64,000 nucleotides of DNA from Ancistrus triradiatus. Taxonomy: Eukaryota > Chordata > Actinopteri > Siluriformes > Loricariidae. Below the pieces are notes generated by a model. That model was given only the letters and a program-made list of their open reading frames with translations. It ran no database searches and had not been told where the DNA came from. Every line of letters starts with the position of its first letter. Within the stretch, counting starts at the first letter, position 1. The stretch is from NCBI GenBank assembly GCA_025084515.1, contig JAJAGP010000243.1:62001-126000 (forward strand). Direction: 5' to 3'. The position numbers and the translations under genes are program-made. Shown here in pieces: positions 35,801-52,420 of the stretch.

Positions 35801-36991
35801 ATCCAACACGAGAACGACTATGTCTAATATTATCTCAGAACCTAACACGTGTTGTTATAAGATAATAAACATCATTTCTTATTCAGTCTGCGCTTGGTTT
35901 TAATGTTTTGGCTGATCAATGTACTATAGATACATAAACACTGGAGGTCTGAAGAGCATACCTTGAGCAGAAGTGGGAAGTTACTTTCCAGCGTTTTATT
36001 AATAGCCCCTTCATACACTTTCTTCCTCATTACCGCCTCTGTCCCTCCGATGCCTGCTCCTGACTGGTAGCCGAGCAAGGACTTGAGCATCGTCTCAAAG
36101 GAATCCGCTAAAGATAAAGAGTTTACATCAATGAGCCAGGTCATCTGAAGTGATAATAACAATGTTATGGTGGCTGAACTACAGGTAACATCTTTAAAAT
36201 GACTCACTGGTCCAATTAGGATTGATGTGCTGTCGAAGTTCATCGACAGAACCGAGGCTCACAACCGGTCTAGGGCCAAACCAGAACGACGCCACAGGAC
36301 CAAACTGATCATGCAGACCAACCAGAAACTCATGTAGGCTTCCCCTGTTCACTATGTCCTGCAGATTGCCTTCTCTAAAACACAAACAGAGCCCAGGATC
36401 AACACAAGAAATGTCTGCGTGTGGAGAGAGATCAGAGAGAACCGGGTTTGTGCTAATTCTTACTTTTCTTCAGTAGGGTTCAGACCCGGGATACCAGAGG
36501 CTCGACGTGACGACTGGGGAGAGATATTAAAATAGTACTTATAAGTCAATGTATTTGGGGTTAATAAGTCTTAACACTTGCTTGCAAACATAAATCCAAA
36601 ACGATGGGAGTCTAGAGATGCATTAGTCACAGAGGGAATCGGCTCTTGGAATCAACGATATGTTCTATACGCAATATGTGTACAGTATATTGGAATCAGA
36701 GTCGACTCCTAGAGATTCATGTAACATACGTCTCGTTAACAACGTTTAAGAACTTTTCCACGTCCTATTTCAAGACAATCATCAAAACCAAATAATAAAA
36801 ATAAATCTCCCCTTCAACATCAACTAGCTACATTAAGAATAGACCACGCCAAATTGCAGAAACCCAAAATTAGGAAACATAACTAGATAACAAAATAAAA
36901 ACCAAACATAATTTCTTACCGGATACAAATACAAAACAGCGCCAACCAATATGACAACAAATGTCACAGCAAATATGGCGAAGTCCAGCAT
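29870..36991 (-). CDS. cyp20a1: Cytochrome P450 20A1
   Basis: There are thirteen exons: 36991-36920, 36513-36464, 36374-36208, 36107-35962, 35197-35030, 34935-34857, 34772-34657, 34535-34481, 33165-33045, 32721-32610, 32379-32315, 32235-32146 and 30020-29870. They sum to 1392 bp and give 463 aa (human CYP20A1 about 462). An N-terminal signal-anchor (MLDFAIFAVTFVVILVGAV) implies an ER membrane P450. Seen motifs: the K-helix ExxR (NETVRT, E333/R336), a meander FDPDRF (385-390), and heme-ligand Cys410 in GFSGSQACPELRF. The cysteine loop lacks the usual FxxGxRxCxG residues, and the I-helix region (LAGCVITAN) lacks the AGxxT pattern. Both are known peculiarities of this orphan P450 family, whose substrate is unknown. 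No frameshift or stop. It is followed on the same strand by abi2, as in human. Confidence 0.97.
30150..30570. repeat. Dispersed repeat fragment in the cyp20a1 last intron
   Basis: It shares with 33255-34030 (in inverted sense) a GGGTTTACATG / GATAATCGGATTTCT-like pair. It shares with 29075-29220 the GACCTGGCAACCATG segment. Probably degenerate copies of one DNA transposon family; ends not resolved. Confidence 0.4.
30577..32057 (+). mobile_element. Tc1/mariner element, near full length, inactivated (copy 3)
   Basis: The ends are TA-ACTGGTGTAAAAAAGTG and CTTTTTCACACAACTGTA, inverted, spanning about 1.48 kb. The plus strand carries a transposase split by frameshifts and stops. HTH and SGRPTKITP parts are at about 30867-31310. 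A C-terminal part at 31329-31787 has HGGGSVMVWG, then QQNNDPNP where family members usually have a second catalytic Asp, and NPIEMLWHDLKK with the Glu. It lies in the last intron of cyp20a1, ending about 90 bp from the penultimate exon, in antisense to the gene. Confidence 0.92.
33255..34030. repeat. Degenerate dispersed repeat in a cyp20a1 intron
   Basis: It contains GCGTTTACATTTAATAATCCG at the left and AGAAATCCGATTATCG with CATGTAAACCC at the right, suggesting inverted ends. A GATCTGGCAACCCTGGAATT segment is shared with other copies at 29075 and 30410. No coding frame. Confidence 0.4.
34039..34232 (+). repeat. tRNA-derived SINE with L2-type tail
   Basis: Full-length-looking: box A-like TAGCCTAGCGGTTAAGG, box B GGTTCAAATCCC, stem GGACCAGAAGGTCC, and an L2-like tail GTAAGTCGCTCTGGATAAGG ending in TGTAAATGTC repeats. 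In a cyp20a1 intron. Confidence 0.9.
35330..35715. repeat. Possible degraded hAT MITE
   Basis: The right end GTTGGGAACCACTG is a typical hAT MITE terminus, followed by GTTTAGGA. A GTTTAGAA at about 35332 could be the matching duplication. The left inverted repeat is not recognisable, so this is tentative. Confidence 0.35.
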
Positions 36992-38038
36992 TTTGCAGTC
37001 CTAAAAGACAGTGCAAAGTATTAAAACATTAAGCAAAAGAGCAAATACATTAGCCGTTAGCTGGCTAATACAAACACCACAAGTCCACCACGTCTACAAC
37101 GCTTTCGGCGATCGATTAGCTCGGCATAAACATGGGCATCTATAGCAGAGTCGATTCTCCGATTCCAACGTACTGGATAGCAAGAATCGATGATCAAATC
37201 ATTGGAGTCGATTCTAAGCATATCAGGGTGAAGTGTAAATTGTATGAGATTCGGCTGTCAATTTAACTAGCATTAGCTATCCTACATTGCAGAATAAAAT
37301 TAATGATCAAATTTGCTTAACACAACCGATAAATAAATCTAGAATGAGCTGGTGGTTCAGATGTCTAGCTGTAACTGTAGGAACAATGAATCTTTATAGC
37401 ATGAATCGACTCTTTGAAATGTCGACTCCATCGTTCTTCAGAAGTCCGTGCGTGTAAGAATCGACTCCACGCAAATATTCACGAATTAAATTGACCAAAC
37501 CCGTCTGAACATATTTTCTGTGTTGCCCAACGGCTATCATATATATTCGAATTTCAATAAGATACGCATATTAATATTAGTGACGTTTGAGAGCTATTTA
37601 GGCAAACTGTATTTTTGATAATACAGCGAATCTGCTTTTGGAATCGACTCTAACCTTTTACTGAACAAAAATACGTAGAATCAGAATCGACTCATAGATT
37701 GCTGAACTCGAACAGCGTTACTTAATGGCCAGACCGAGGCAAGTGATTACCGAGCACATATCTAAAGGCTAGTAAATGTCTGTTGACTGGCTATATGAAT
37801 GCCATTTAAATGACTATTAGATTTATTAAAGTTGTATTAAATACTGTATGTCTAAAATCTAACTTCATTCACTAGTTAACCAAAATAGAGTACGCAGGTT
37901 AGTGCTTATATTGTGTATTCACAGACACAGCACCCACAATGCACGTTTGGAGAGAGAATAGTCAAAAGGACTCGATCCTAATTAGTTGCACTTGTGCTGA
38001 CATATTACCTGTGGGAGGGGCTTAAGTTAATTAACCCT
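36992..38038. other. Divergent intergenic region between cyp20a1 and the ZP gene
   Basis: About 1.1 kb separates the two divergently transcribed start codons. It includes several short AGAATCGACTC-type direct repeats between about 37150 and 37690. An E-box CACTTG at 37989-37994 lies 45 bp upstream of the ZP TATA box, a possible FIGLA-type oocyte element (inference). Confidence 0.4.
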
Positions 38039-38044
38039 TATAAA
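38039..38044 (+). promoter_or_regulatory. TATA box of the ZP gene
   Basis: TATAAA lies 51 bp upstream of the start codon at 38095. This would place the transcription start about 25-30 bp before the ATG, giving the very short 5' UTR usual for ZP genes. Confidence 0.75.
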
Positions 38045-38094
38045 CACCTCTTAACTGGTTCTCACGTAGTAATTCACAGGTTTTCAAAGTCAAA

Positions 38095-41000
38095 ATGGTG
38101 ACTGAGGTGCTGCAGGTGGCTGTGTTAGTTCTGCTTGGTTTGAATGCCAGGTTGTGCAGTGCCCAAGCACTGAAATTTCCATCCTTACAATCTGGCAGCT
38201 TGATTAGTAATCTGATTGAGAGCCAGCCAGAACAAGATCTGGCAAAGCAAGGAGGCTCCAGGTTTGAGACGTTTCCCCCAAAGAATGATCAAACCTGGCA
38301 GGTGGAAGCAACACCTGCTCCTTTAGATCGCTGTGAGGTGGATGAAGCATCTCGAGTGGGCTGTGGAGAGCCTGGTGTTACCCCTGAGGAATGTGAAGCT
38401 CTCAACTGCTGCTACGATAACAGAAGATTCATTCAAGCCTATGGTGGACCCATGTGTTATTATGGAAAGACTGGTAATTGAAAGGGAACTGCTTCTTAAA
38501 AAAATGCTACTGTTTAAAATTTTAATTGTATAATGCAATTGCAATTATTCACACACTAATGCACCTAGCTAGATTTACGATGCATCACTGACTCAACTGT
38601 ATTTAATGACCTTACTGCTTTAACTCTTGAAGACCTGCTAATTTAAATGTCCCCCACTCTGACCTTCTGTTTCCTTGTCTGGTTCAGTCACTGTGCAGTG
38701 CACCAAAGATGGGCAGTTTGTATTGGTAATAGCCAGAGACGCCACCATCCCTTACATCAATCTGGACAGCATCAGCACGTTGGAGGTGTCCAGTCATGCC
38801 TGCAGACCTGCTGACAGCAATTCTGACTTTGCCATCTACCAGTTCCCAGTCACTGCTTGTGGTACAAGGATGAAGGTGTGTTGTTTGTAGTGGATGCCGA
38901 TTTTATATGTGCCTTCAGTTTATACAGTATGTATGTGCTGTATACATTGGCAGTCTTGGTGAAGAAAGGTACAAGGAAAATGCCAATCCTTTTTAAGGAA
39001 CTAATGCATTTACAAGGTCTACCTTTCTCATCTGGATGACCTCATCAAGATGGCTTCAATAATTTTAGTTGAAAAAACAAGTTAATTAGGTCTTTGGGCA
39101 GGCAGTGGCAACTCGTTGAAAACCCAATGTGACCATGGGAATGAGTCCTAACAGTACTTTCTGGTTTGGTTGGGCACCAAGCAGGCATGTTTGAGTGTCT
39201 GAACTTTATCATCTCTAAGCTAGATCACTGTATTTAGTTTCTGTCCATCTTGTCTCTAGGCTAGCTTGTTAACTTGTTGTATTTCTAAGCTAGCATTCGC
39301 TTTTGTCTCCAAGATAACTTGTCTCTTTAAGCCATCTCTAGCTAGCACTCACTTTTTTTTTTTATCTCTTTAGGATGGTGCTCTCTAATCACATACACAC
39401 TCATCTCTTCAAGCTTGCTTGTCCTCCATTTGTCTATCTCTCGTGGGGACCTGACACAGAACCTGGCTAGCTCCTCTTAATAGCAGCTCTAATAGTTGCT
39501 TATCCTATAAAGGAAACCTTATGTCTGCCACTCTTGCATATGACCTTATTGTTTTGGTGATTGTGTACTTCTCATGACCCAAAGTGAGAACGGGGGACTC
39601 TCTGACTAACCTGTGCACTGAAAGCTTTTTTTCTAAACCTAAGCTAAAAGTCTAACTGGTGCCACAAAATATCTCCTTGCTGGTGTTGAATCCGCAGGAC
39701 TGTCTAGGTAGCCTTGACCTGGGTAGGATTCTAGACTACCGAGACCTCTTGGCATGGGGTGTCAATACCCAGTTAAACTCCCACTGACCTAATCCAGAGA
39801 GTAGCTGAAGTGCACAAGCCACTTTGCGAACAACAATCTTTAGTTTGAAGGGGTTAAAAACTAAAATACAAATCAAAACTTCTAAGTATACAGGTAATGT
39901 AGAGAATACCTACTGATGACCTCATTTTGAATAGCTCTACTCGGTTCTCATCCCATGACCACAGTAGAGCCAAGCATTTATATTATGCTGTGTTTTATCC
40001 AGGTGGAAGGTGACTATGTTGTTTTTGAGAACATGATCGCATCTTCATATGAAGTAGAGTTCAGCGATGAAGGAGCGATCACAAGAGACAGCTTGTATGA
40101 GTGAGTAAAGATTGATGTTTCCAACTAAAACATGGTCCAGATCATTCTTTCTATATGGGTAACTAGATGAGCAAGTCTTCATGACTACTCTTCTCGCAGG
40201 CAAACGTTCCAGTGCCGATATCTGGCGACAGCATTGGGTAGTTTGGAGGTGGCTGTGAACACGCTTCCTCCCCCTGCCCCTGTCTTTCAGCAAGGTCCTC
40301 TACGAGTGGAGCTCAGGCTTGCTAATGGTGTTTGTGCCACTAAAGGATGTTCTGATGGTAAGCACACTTCAATCTTGTTGGCAACAGGGTCCTGAATATG
40401 TTTTAAGTGGACAGTACTGCGGTTTGATTGAAATATTGGGTTGGCATGATCAGGATACAGATGCTGGGGTGGCGCAGCAGCAATTCACCAGTGTGGTGAC
40501 AGGAATATGAAACACAGAATTGCCTTCTGACTGGGTCAGGCATTTCACAGGCACGTTTGGCCTAAGTTTGAGGGAGTCCAGAATTTGGGGGTGGTTATAA
40601 CCCTCCAACAGGGACCCCGGCAAGGGATTAATTTCTCCACCAAGTGAATTCCTGGAGAGGCTGTGGGATTTGTACTTGCAACCTTAACTAAGCTTAAGAG
40701 TCACGTTAGTGGGGTAGATGAGTATCTGGAGCTTGGACAGTATCTGGAGCAGTGTTCTCTGGATATAAAACCAGACCATCAGAACCAGCAGGGGTAGCTG
40801 CTGCAGCTCTGGGTTATGATCCCCTGTACGGCCTCCCCTGGCAATGGTGCCTATTTAGTGCCCGACTCAGCTAGAAGGCACCATGAGGATTCAAAGCAGT
40901 CTCCACAATGATGGGCTAGTGAACCATTAGCTGATGGTTCTGCTATTGCTGCTCTTTTTCCCCCAGAGGACGTATACAGCTCGTACTACACACAGGCCGA

Positions 41001-43862
41001 CTACCCTGTGATTAAGGCACTGAGGGACTCGGTGTACGTTGAGGTGAGCATGCTGGAAAGGGCTGATCCAAACATCGCTCTTGTGCTGAATCACTGCTGG
41101 GCCACCAGGACTCCAGATCCTACCAGAACACCTCGGTGGGATCTGCTGGTTAATGGGTAAGTGAATCTTGTGCACAGTTTTGCGTTTATCCTTTAGTCCA
41201 TCTCTAACATACCAAAGTCCTGGTGTTCACTAGGTGTCCCTATAAAGGTGATAGTTACCTGACTAAGCTGGTCCCACTCGGTGCCACTTCTGGCCTGCAG
41301 TACCCAACTCACTACAAACGCTTCATTGTGAAGATGTTTAGCTTTGTGGATACGAACACCCAAGCTCCTCTGCAGCAACAGGTATGCTTCATAATTTCAG
41401 TTGGCTGTAATGTTGATATAATGGCTCCAATAATGTATACATGTATTACTGGAGACTATTGGGTAAGTAATCTGAGCCAAACCTTCAACTAGCATGACTA
41501 GCCCCAAAACTTACTGGAATTGAACTGATGAGGTGTAACTGATGCATTTTAGATGCATTCTCTCACTAGCCTGCACCTTGTTTCTGTACTCATTGTCCAG
41601 TTTCAGCTCCACTTACCATATAGAAGCACTTTGTAGTTCTAATTACAGACTTTAGTCCATCTGTCTCTGCATGTTTTCAGTCCCTTTTACTCTGTTCTCT
41701 AATGGTCAGGACCCCCACTGAACCAGCACAGATCACTATTTGGGTGGTGGACAGTGACAGCAGTGCTGCTGGAGTTTTTATACACCTCGGTGTCACAGCT
41801 AGATTGTAGTCCACCTACCAAAAATATCCAGCCACCTGTGAGCACTGAAGGATCCACATCCACCACCCAAATAGTAAATGATCTGTGCTGGTCCTGTGGG
41901 GGACCTGACCATTAGAGAACAGAGTTAAGGGGACTTGAAAAGTATATAGAGAAACCGATGGATTCAATTCTGTAACTGTAGATCTTCATAGTGCCATAAA
42001 ATGGACAATTAGTGTTGAATCAAGGTGTACCTAACAGTGATTGAGGTTATTCAGGGCACACTAAATGCCTCTCACTCACCTTCCATACCTGCTTAAAACA
42101 ATTCGGGGTTGCGGTTTAGGAACCAACCATGGATGGGATACCAGTCCATCACAGGACATGTGCCCGTTGTCACACTCGCTCTTTCTAAACTCAACATCTT
42201 CAGCATGTGTGGTTTTAATGTTCTGGCTGTTCTGATCTACCCATCAGTGTTAATTTTGACAGCTTGAAGCAGACCTTTGTTGGAACAACTTGTATATATG
42301 TATATATGTGTGTATATGTATGTGTGTTGTTCCAACAAAGGTCTGCTTCAAACTCTGGACACGAGATATTGTAGAATTTAATCAAGATGAAATGAATGAC
42401 TTTTATTAAACATAAGATCAGATGTGCAGTCTCTATATGCATTTATTCATAATTACAGTTGTTACCCGAATACTCCTTAAAGATTGTATAAACTTTTTAG
42501 ACAAAGTAAAATGTATCTACGTCGCGAAATGAAAACGTATTTTAATCCCTACCTTGTTTGCTACGTACTACCGTAATATCGCTAAAATAGGAGGTCGCTC
42601 CATTTAGGGGCGGATATCTTGACTGTAGACATGCCTGCAGATTGTTTTAAGTTTGTTGTATTTTTACCGGAGATAGTCGCCTCACAGGATTTTATATATA
42701 TCTGTGTGTGTGTATATATATAAATAAAAATCAAACATTGTCGAGTTGGTTTCATGAGAAGGGGCTACTTGTACGGTCTTCCTGGGATTAGCTCAAATAT
42801 CTGCGTCTTACCACAGTACTGACTGAATCGCTACCAAATTTGTCCCGCTTTTCACAAAACTAAATTAGATCTGATTGAATGTCCACTCTGCCAGACATTG
42901 TCTCGTTTTCATTCGTTGACATGTCAATTCATTTCGTCCTAGTTTCTTTTTCATTCACTTTAATTTAGTCATTGTCTTGCTGTCTTTTAAAAGGGTCGTT
43001 GATGAAAACTAAAATCATTCGTCAACGAAATTAACACTGCCACCCATAATGATTTTACTTTGCAAGTGTAAAACTCCTGTTTCATGACCTTCTGTCGCCC
43101 TCAGATCTTCATTCACTGTAGCACTGCAGTCTGCCAGCTCACTGTTACTGAAACCTGTCAACCAAGCTGTAGCAGGACAAGTGAGTCAGCTTTGGGTATA
43201 GTTTTACTGTGCCTGTGTGGTTTGATGGACACAACTTGATCCTTTCTTAATTTCAGAGAGATCCGTTTCAGCAGTAAAAGAATCGGGCCGGAAAGTAATG
43301 GCGTCCAGTGGAATGGTCGTCTATATCGCCGACTCGGCTGTTGCAGAGAAGGTCCAAGCAGACGCCCATGAGGAGGAAGGTAACGGCTATTTCTCTGCAC
43401 GGTGACATTGCAGCACCAGGGGTGTGATTTCTCCAAGCGACCTCCCTTCCTTCAGCCAAGTATTTGCACGTGACCCCAACAGTACTCAAAGCTGGGTCAC
43501 TGCACTGGTATTGAACCCCTGTGAAACCTGGGCACCTTTATAACCATTTGAGAGCCTTGGATTGCTTGGGTGGCGCAGCGGCAATACCAGAGGGCACAAG
43601 GAGACCAGGGGATGGGAGATCATCCCTGTTGCTGCAACAGCACCCCCTGCCAGGCATTTTGAATGCAGGCTTGCCATTTTAATTTCAGGGAAAAGCCAGA
43701 TTAATAAAGAACTTGCTCTGTTTTTGTCTAGTCTCTCAGGTTTTCGGCTATGGGCTGTATGCTGTAGCTGCTCTTGCTCTACTGGGCATTTGTAGCTTGG
43801 TGGTGGCTGTTCTGAGACGAAGACCAACATGTCCTCCTTTCAGGTTTCAAAGCTGTGATTAA
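38095..43862 (+). CDS. Zona pellucida sperm-binding protein 4-like (ZPB type)
   Basis: Nine exons: 38095-38473, 38688-38875, 40003-40100, 40200-40357, 40967-41156, 41234-41381, 43105-43180, 43257-43379 and 43732-43862. They total 1491 bp, 496 aa, in frame. Domains: a signal peptide to about residue 23; a trefoil (P) domain with six cysteines (80, 90, 100, 105, 106, 121); a ZP module from about 127 (VTVQCTKDG) to about 410; a furin-type site R411-T-K-R414; a transmembrane helix about 457-481; and a short basic tail (RRRPTCPP). Trefoil plus ZP defines the ZP1/ZP4 (ZPB) class. Such proteins are secreted by the oocyte (or liver in some fish), cleaved at the furin site and polymerised into the egg coat. 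The retained membrane anchor fits oocyte expression. The symbol is left empty because fish zp copy numbers vary. It is divergent to cyp20a1 and convergent with tmem237. Confidence 0.93.
41625..42030. repeat. Dispersed repeat in ZP intron 6, copy 2
   Basis: Relative of 16370-16690 (shared CACTTTGTAG, CACCCAAATAG, GGTCCTG, AGAGAACAGAGT). It ends near AGGTGTACCTAACAGTG. Confidence 0.6.
42245..43039. mobile_element. Non-autonomous hAT-type element, CAGTGTTAAT ends, copy 2
   Basis: The left CAGTGTTAATTTTG and right AAATTAACACTG are inverted. The flanks CTACCCAT (42237-42244) and CCACCCAT (43040-43047) form an 8-bp duplication with one mismatch. It lies in opposite orientation to copy 1 at 9364-10167, with shared internal sequence. 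It ends only 65 bp before ZP exon 7. It contains a perfect 26-bp inverted repeat (42264-42289 with 42326-42351). Confidence 0.85.
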
Positions 43863-43866
43863 TAAA
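43861..43866 (+). terminator. ZP gene polyadenylation signal overlapping the stop codon
   Basis: The AATAAA begins on the second base of the TAA stop (43860-43862), so the 3' UTR should be only a few tens of bases. Extremely short 3' UTRs are known for vertebrate ZP genes. Confidence 0.75.
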
Positions 43867-44126
43867 ATGATGCCAACAACTCGCTCTGGTTTAGTAGTTT
43901 GTAAAGCGTTGGGGAAATGTCCCAATACTCGATGGAAACACCTTTCTTGTGCTGGTGGGTTTATTTACAAATACTGCAATTATTTAAAGTGTACATTTCA
44001 GCAGCCTTTCAGGCAGAGACTGCTCCTTTCTCCTCTACTTTGGGGTACTCTACCTCCATCGCCAGCAGGAACTCTGCACAAAAGTTTTAATACACTAATG
44101 TTAATTCTGGTTCGAGCAAATCTGCT

Positions 44127-50079
<5,953 letters not shown>

Positions 50080-50458
50080 TTTAGTGTATCGTTTAAAAAA
50101 CTCCGGTTTAAACACACTTTATAAACAATTTGTTATTCCGACTGACGCCTGTTCAGCAAACTTACTAACCATAGCTAACGGTTCTGATAAAAAAGGCACA
50201 GATTTTGCTGCGCTGTGTTTACGTTATAGTTTTGAATACCAAACGGTTGCTCCTTGTACATATAGTCCACTAGGTAGGGTGTATACGTCAGTTATGTCGC
50301 GTTCAAGACGGTGCACTAACTAGGAAAAATTGAGCTATTTGGGACAGAGCCGTTCGTGCTGTTCGTTACCGTGGTAAACGACGCCATCAAATGCATCCCA
50401 ATGTCTGCGCATGTTTACCGTAAAGACTAGAATATGTGTGACTTTGGAAACGCAGCGT
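50080..50458 (-). promoter_or_regulatory. tmem237 upstream region with X-box-like motif
   Basis: GTTACC-GT-GGTAAA at 50365-50378 fits the RFX X-box (RYYNYY, 1-3 bases, RRNRAC) with one mismatch in the last position. It lies about 290 bp upstream of the start codon. RFX factors drive many ciliary genes, which fits tmem237. The role is inferred from motif and gene identity only. Confidence 0.45.
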
Positions 50459-50466
50459 GTAGTCAC

Positions 50467-50827
50467 TAGTGATGGGAATTCCGGCTCTTTACAGAGAGCC
50501 GGCTCTTTTGGCTCGGCTCACTAAAAAGAGCCGGCTCTTTCGGCTCCCAAGTGGCTCTTTAGATATTTTGTAGCTTAATTTATTACCAAAGTATGTGTAA
50601 AATGAATTACTAATGTAAAAAACACATAATATCCATTTTTGTTATATTATATGCTTTTTTATTTATATATCCACAATGGAACCAGTACAATCAATTAGAA
50701 AATACAAAATCGAAGACCGTCTTAATTACAGGTCCAATCTGGTCTCAGGTCTCTGATATGTGTATTAATTGTAAATTTGCAACTATTACAGGGAAACAAG
50801 ACTCACCTATATCAAGAATCCTATTTA

Positions 50828-50884
<57 letters not shown>

Positions 50885-51091
50885 TTACATTCAACTTTAT
50901 TGTCATGACACATGTACAAGTACAACTCAGTAGTTTAACATCTAACCAGAAGAGCAATAAGCAGCAATGTGTCGGAATGTACAATAAATTAAAAAACATA
51001 TAAATCGGCTCACAATCAGGAACCGGCTCCCGTCGTTCATTTCAAAGAGCCGGCTCTTAGAGCCGGATCTGTCGCGACCGACACATCACTA
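50467..51091. mobile_element. hAT-type MITE with AGAGCCGGCTC ends, copy 1
   Basis: The termini TAGTGATG and CATCACTA are inverted, with sub-terminal AGAGCCGGCTCTT repeats on both sides. Both flanks read GTAGTCAC (50459-50466 and 51092-51099), a perfect 8-bp target duplication. 625 bp, no transposase, with an internal (AT)n at about 50825-50881. Confidence 0.95.
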
Positions 51092-51099
51092 GTAGTCAC

Positions 51100-52412
51100 A
51101 AAAATAGTCTTATACACGATCTGTGGCGTAGCACGAGCTGTTATAACCCGTTTGGCAAACCTTTCCTGAGTGCATGTCTGCAGTCAGACCCCGCTCGTTA
51201 TCTGCGTTATATTGATGGGGGCTTTTTATTTCCTCATGCACGAGCTTAAATTATTTCAGGGTTAAATTAACTCGGAGTTGACTGATCTAAATGTTATCTC
51301 CTGTTTTGACACCGAAAACTCGACAGCTTTTGCCAGCAGTTTGTCAACCCAGAGTTCACGTTTGAACTCAGAGTTTGTTAAACCTGCTTTCTGGATCTCT
51401 TTTATTGGCTGAACCGCATGTCCGTCTCTGGGGTTGGACACTTTCCCATGATCCTTTGCTTGACTCGACCCAAAAATGTGGCGTAAACCTCTCAAAAATA
51501 AACCAGTATTTGCCAACAAAAAAGAACCAGTACTATGTTGGAAACACATAAGCATTATTAGTCAGTTGTTTGTGCTAGTGTCGAATCAGTAGTGAAGTAT
51601 GGCTTACCCACCCTCACCGAGACGCGTTGCTACATTGCAAGGGTTCTGCGTGCGGCAGCTCACCAGGTTAAAAAGGGCATCTACTATGTATGGTACAGTG
51701 AGTGAGGGGATTCTCTGATCTCACTGCGGAATCGCTATCAAGAGATTTCGGATGCAAAATTTTTGATCCATAGGGTTGCTGATGATCACATATCTCGGCG
51801 CCCTTGTTATACTGTGAACGAAAGACGTAATATTAGTAATGAAAAGGCAAGGCATGACGTTTGTTTGAGAGAAGGATTGGTGTGGTTAATTCTTGTCGAG
51901 TTTTTACGTTATGTGTTTTGTTTCTAAATGCAAACAAGGGTAGTTCAATGCTGGTTGTCTACTGAACATTTACGTTTTGTGGTTCAGTTGGCTAAACGTG
52001 AACCAGGCTACATGTCTATTTAATTTAGGCAACTTGAAGGTATTTATGATAAAAGACAAGTGAAGCTGTCCTCTCACTGAACTCACTGCATAGCTACCAG
52101 AAATTATTATAGTGGAACAAAAACACAAAGTATTATAACCAGCTCAGTGCAAAGGATGTGTCTAAATGAGATATTTAGCCATTTTATTTTTAGAAAAAAT
52201 TGGTTGAATCCTAGGGTCAGCGTTTTGATACCCTAGTAAATGTTATTGAACCACACTGCCAGCCATTTTAAGCAGTGCAGATACAGATGTGATCCGGTCT
52301 GAAATTCCCCACATCAGTTCCTTACTGGAAGCTGGTGGACTGGGGCAGCACAAATCAGGAAGTCTGAGCTAACACACACTGCGCATGTTCATCAAGCCTT
52401 GAGAAAAAGATG
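51100..52412. other. No gene recognised (degenerate repeats)
   Basis: A 97-codon frame at 51262-51555 (minus) lies in AACTCAGAGTTTGTTAAACC-type dispersed fish sequence and resembles no protein. The stretch 51600-51830 may be a decayed DNA transposon coding segment, but I cannot support a family. Confidence 0.35.
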
Positions 52413-52420
52413 CAGTCGAC

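Noticed and set aside
40440..40900. Possible additional exon in the long ZP intron
   Set aside because: The sequence (GGGGTGGCGCAGCAGCAA...) resembles a dispersed repeat also seen near 43567; the ZP protein is complete without it.
51262..51555. A 97-residue open frame as a possible small gene
   Set aside because: No recognisable domain, no splice support, and it lies in dispersed repeat sequence.
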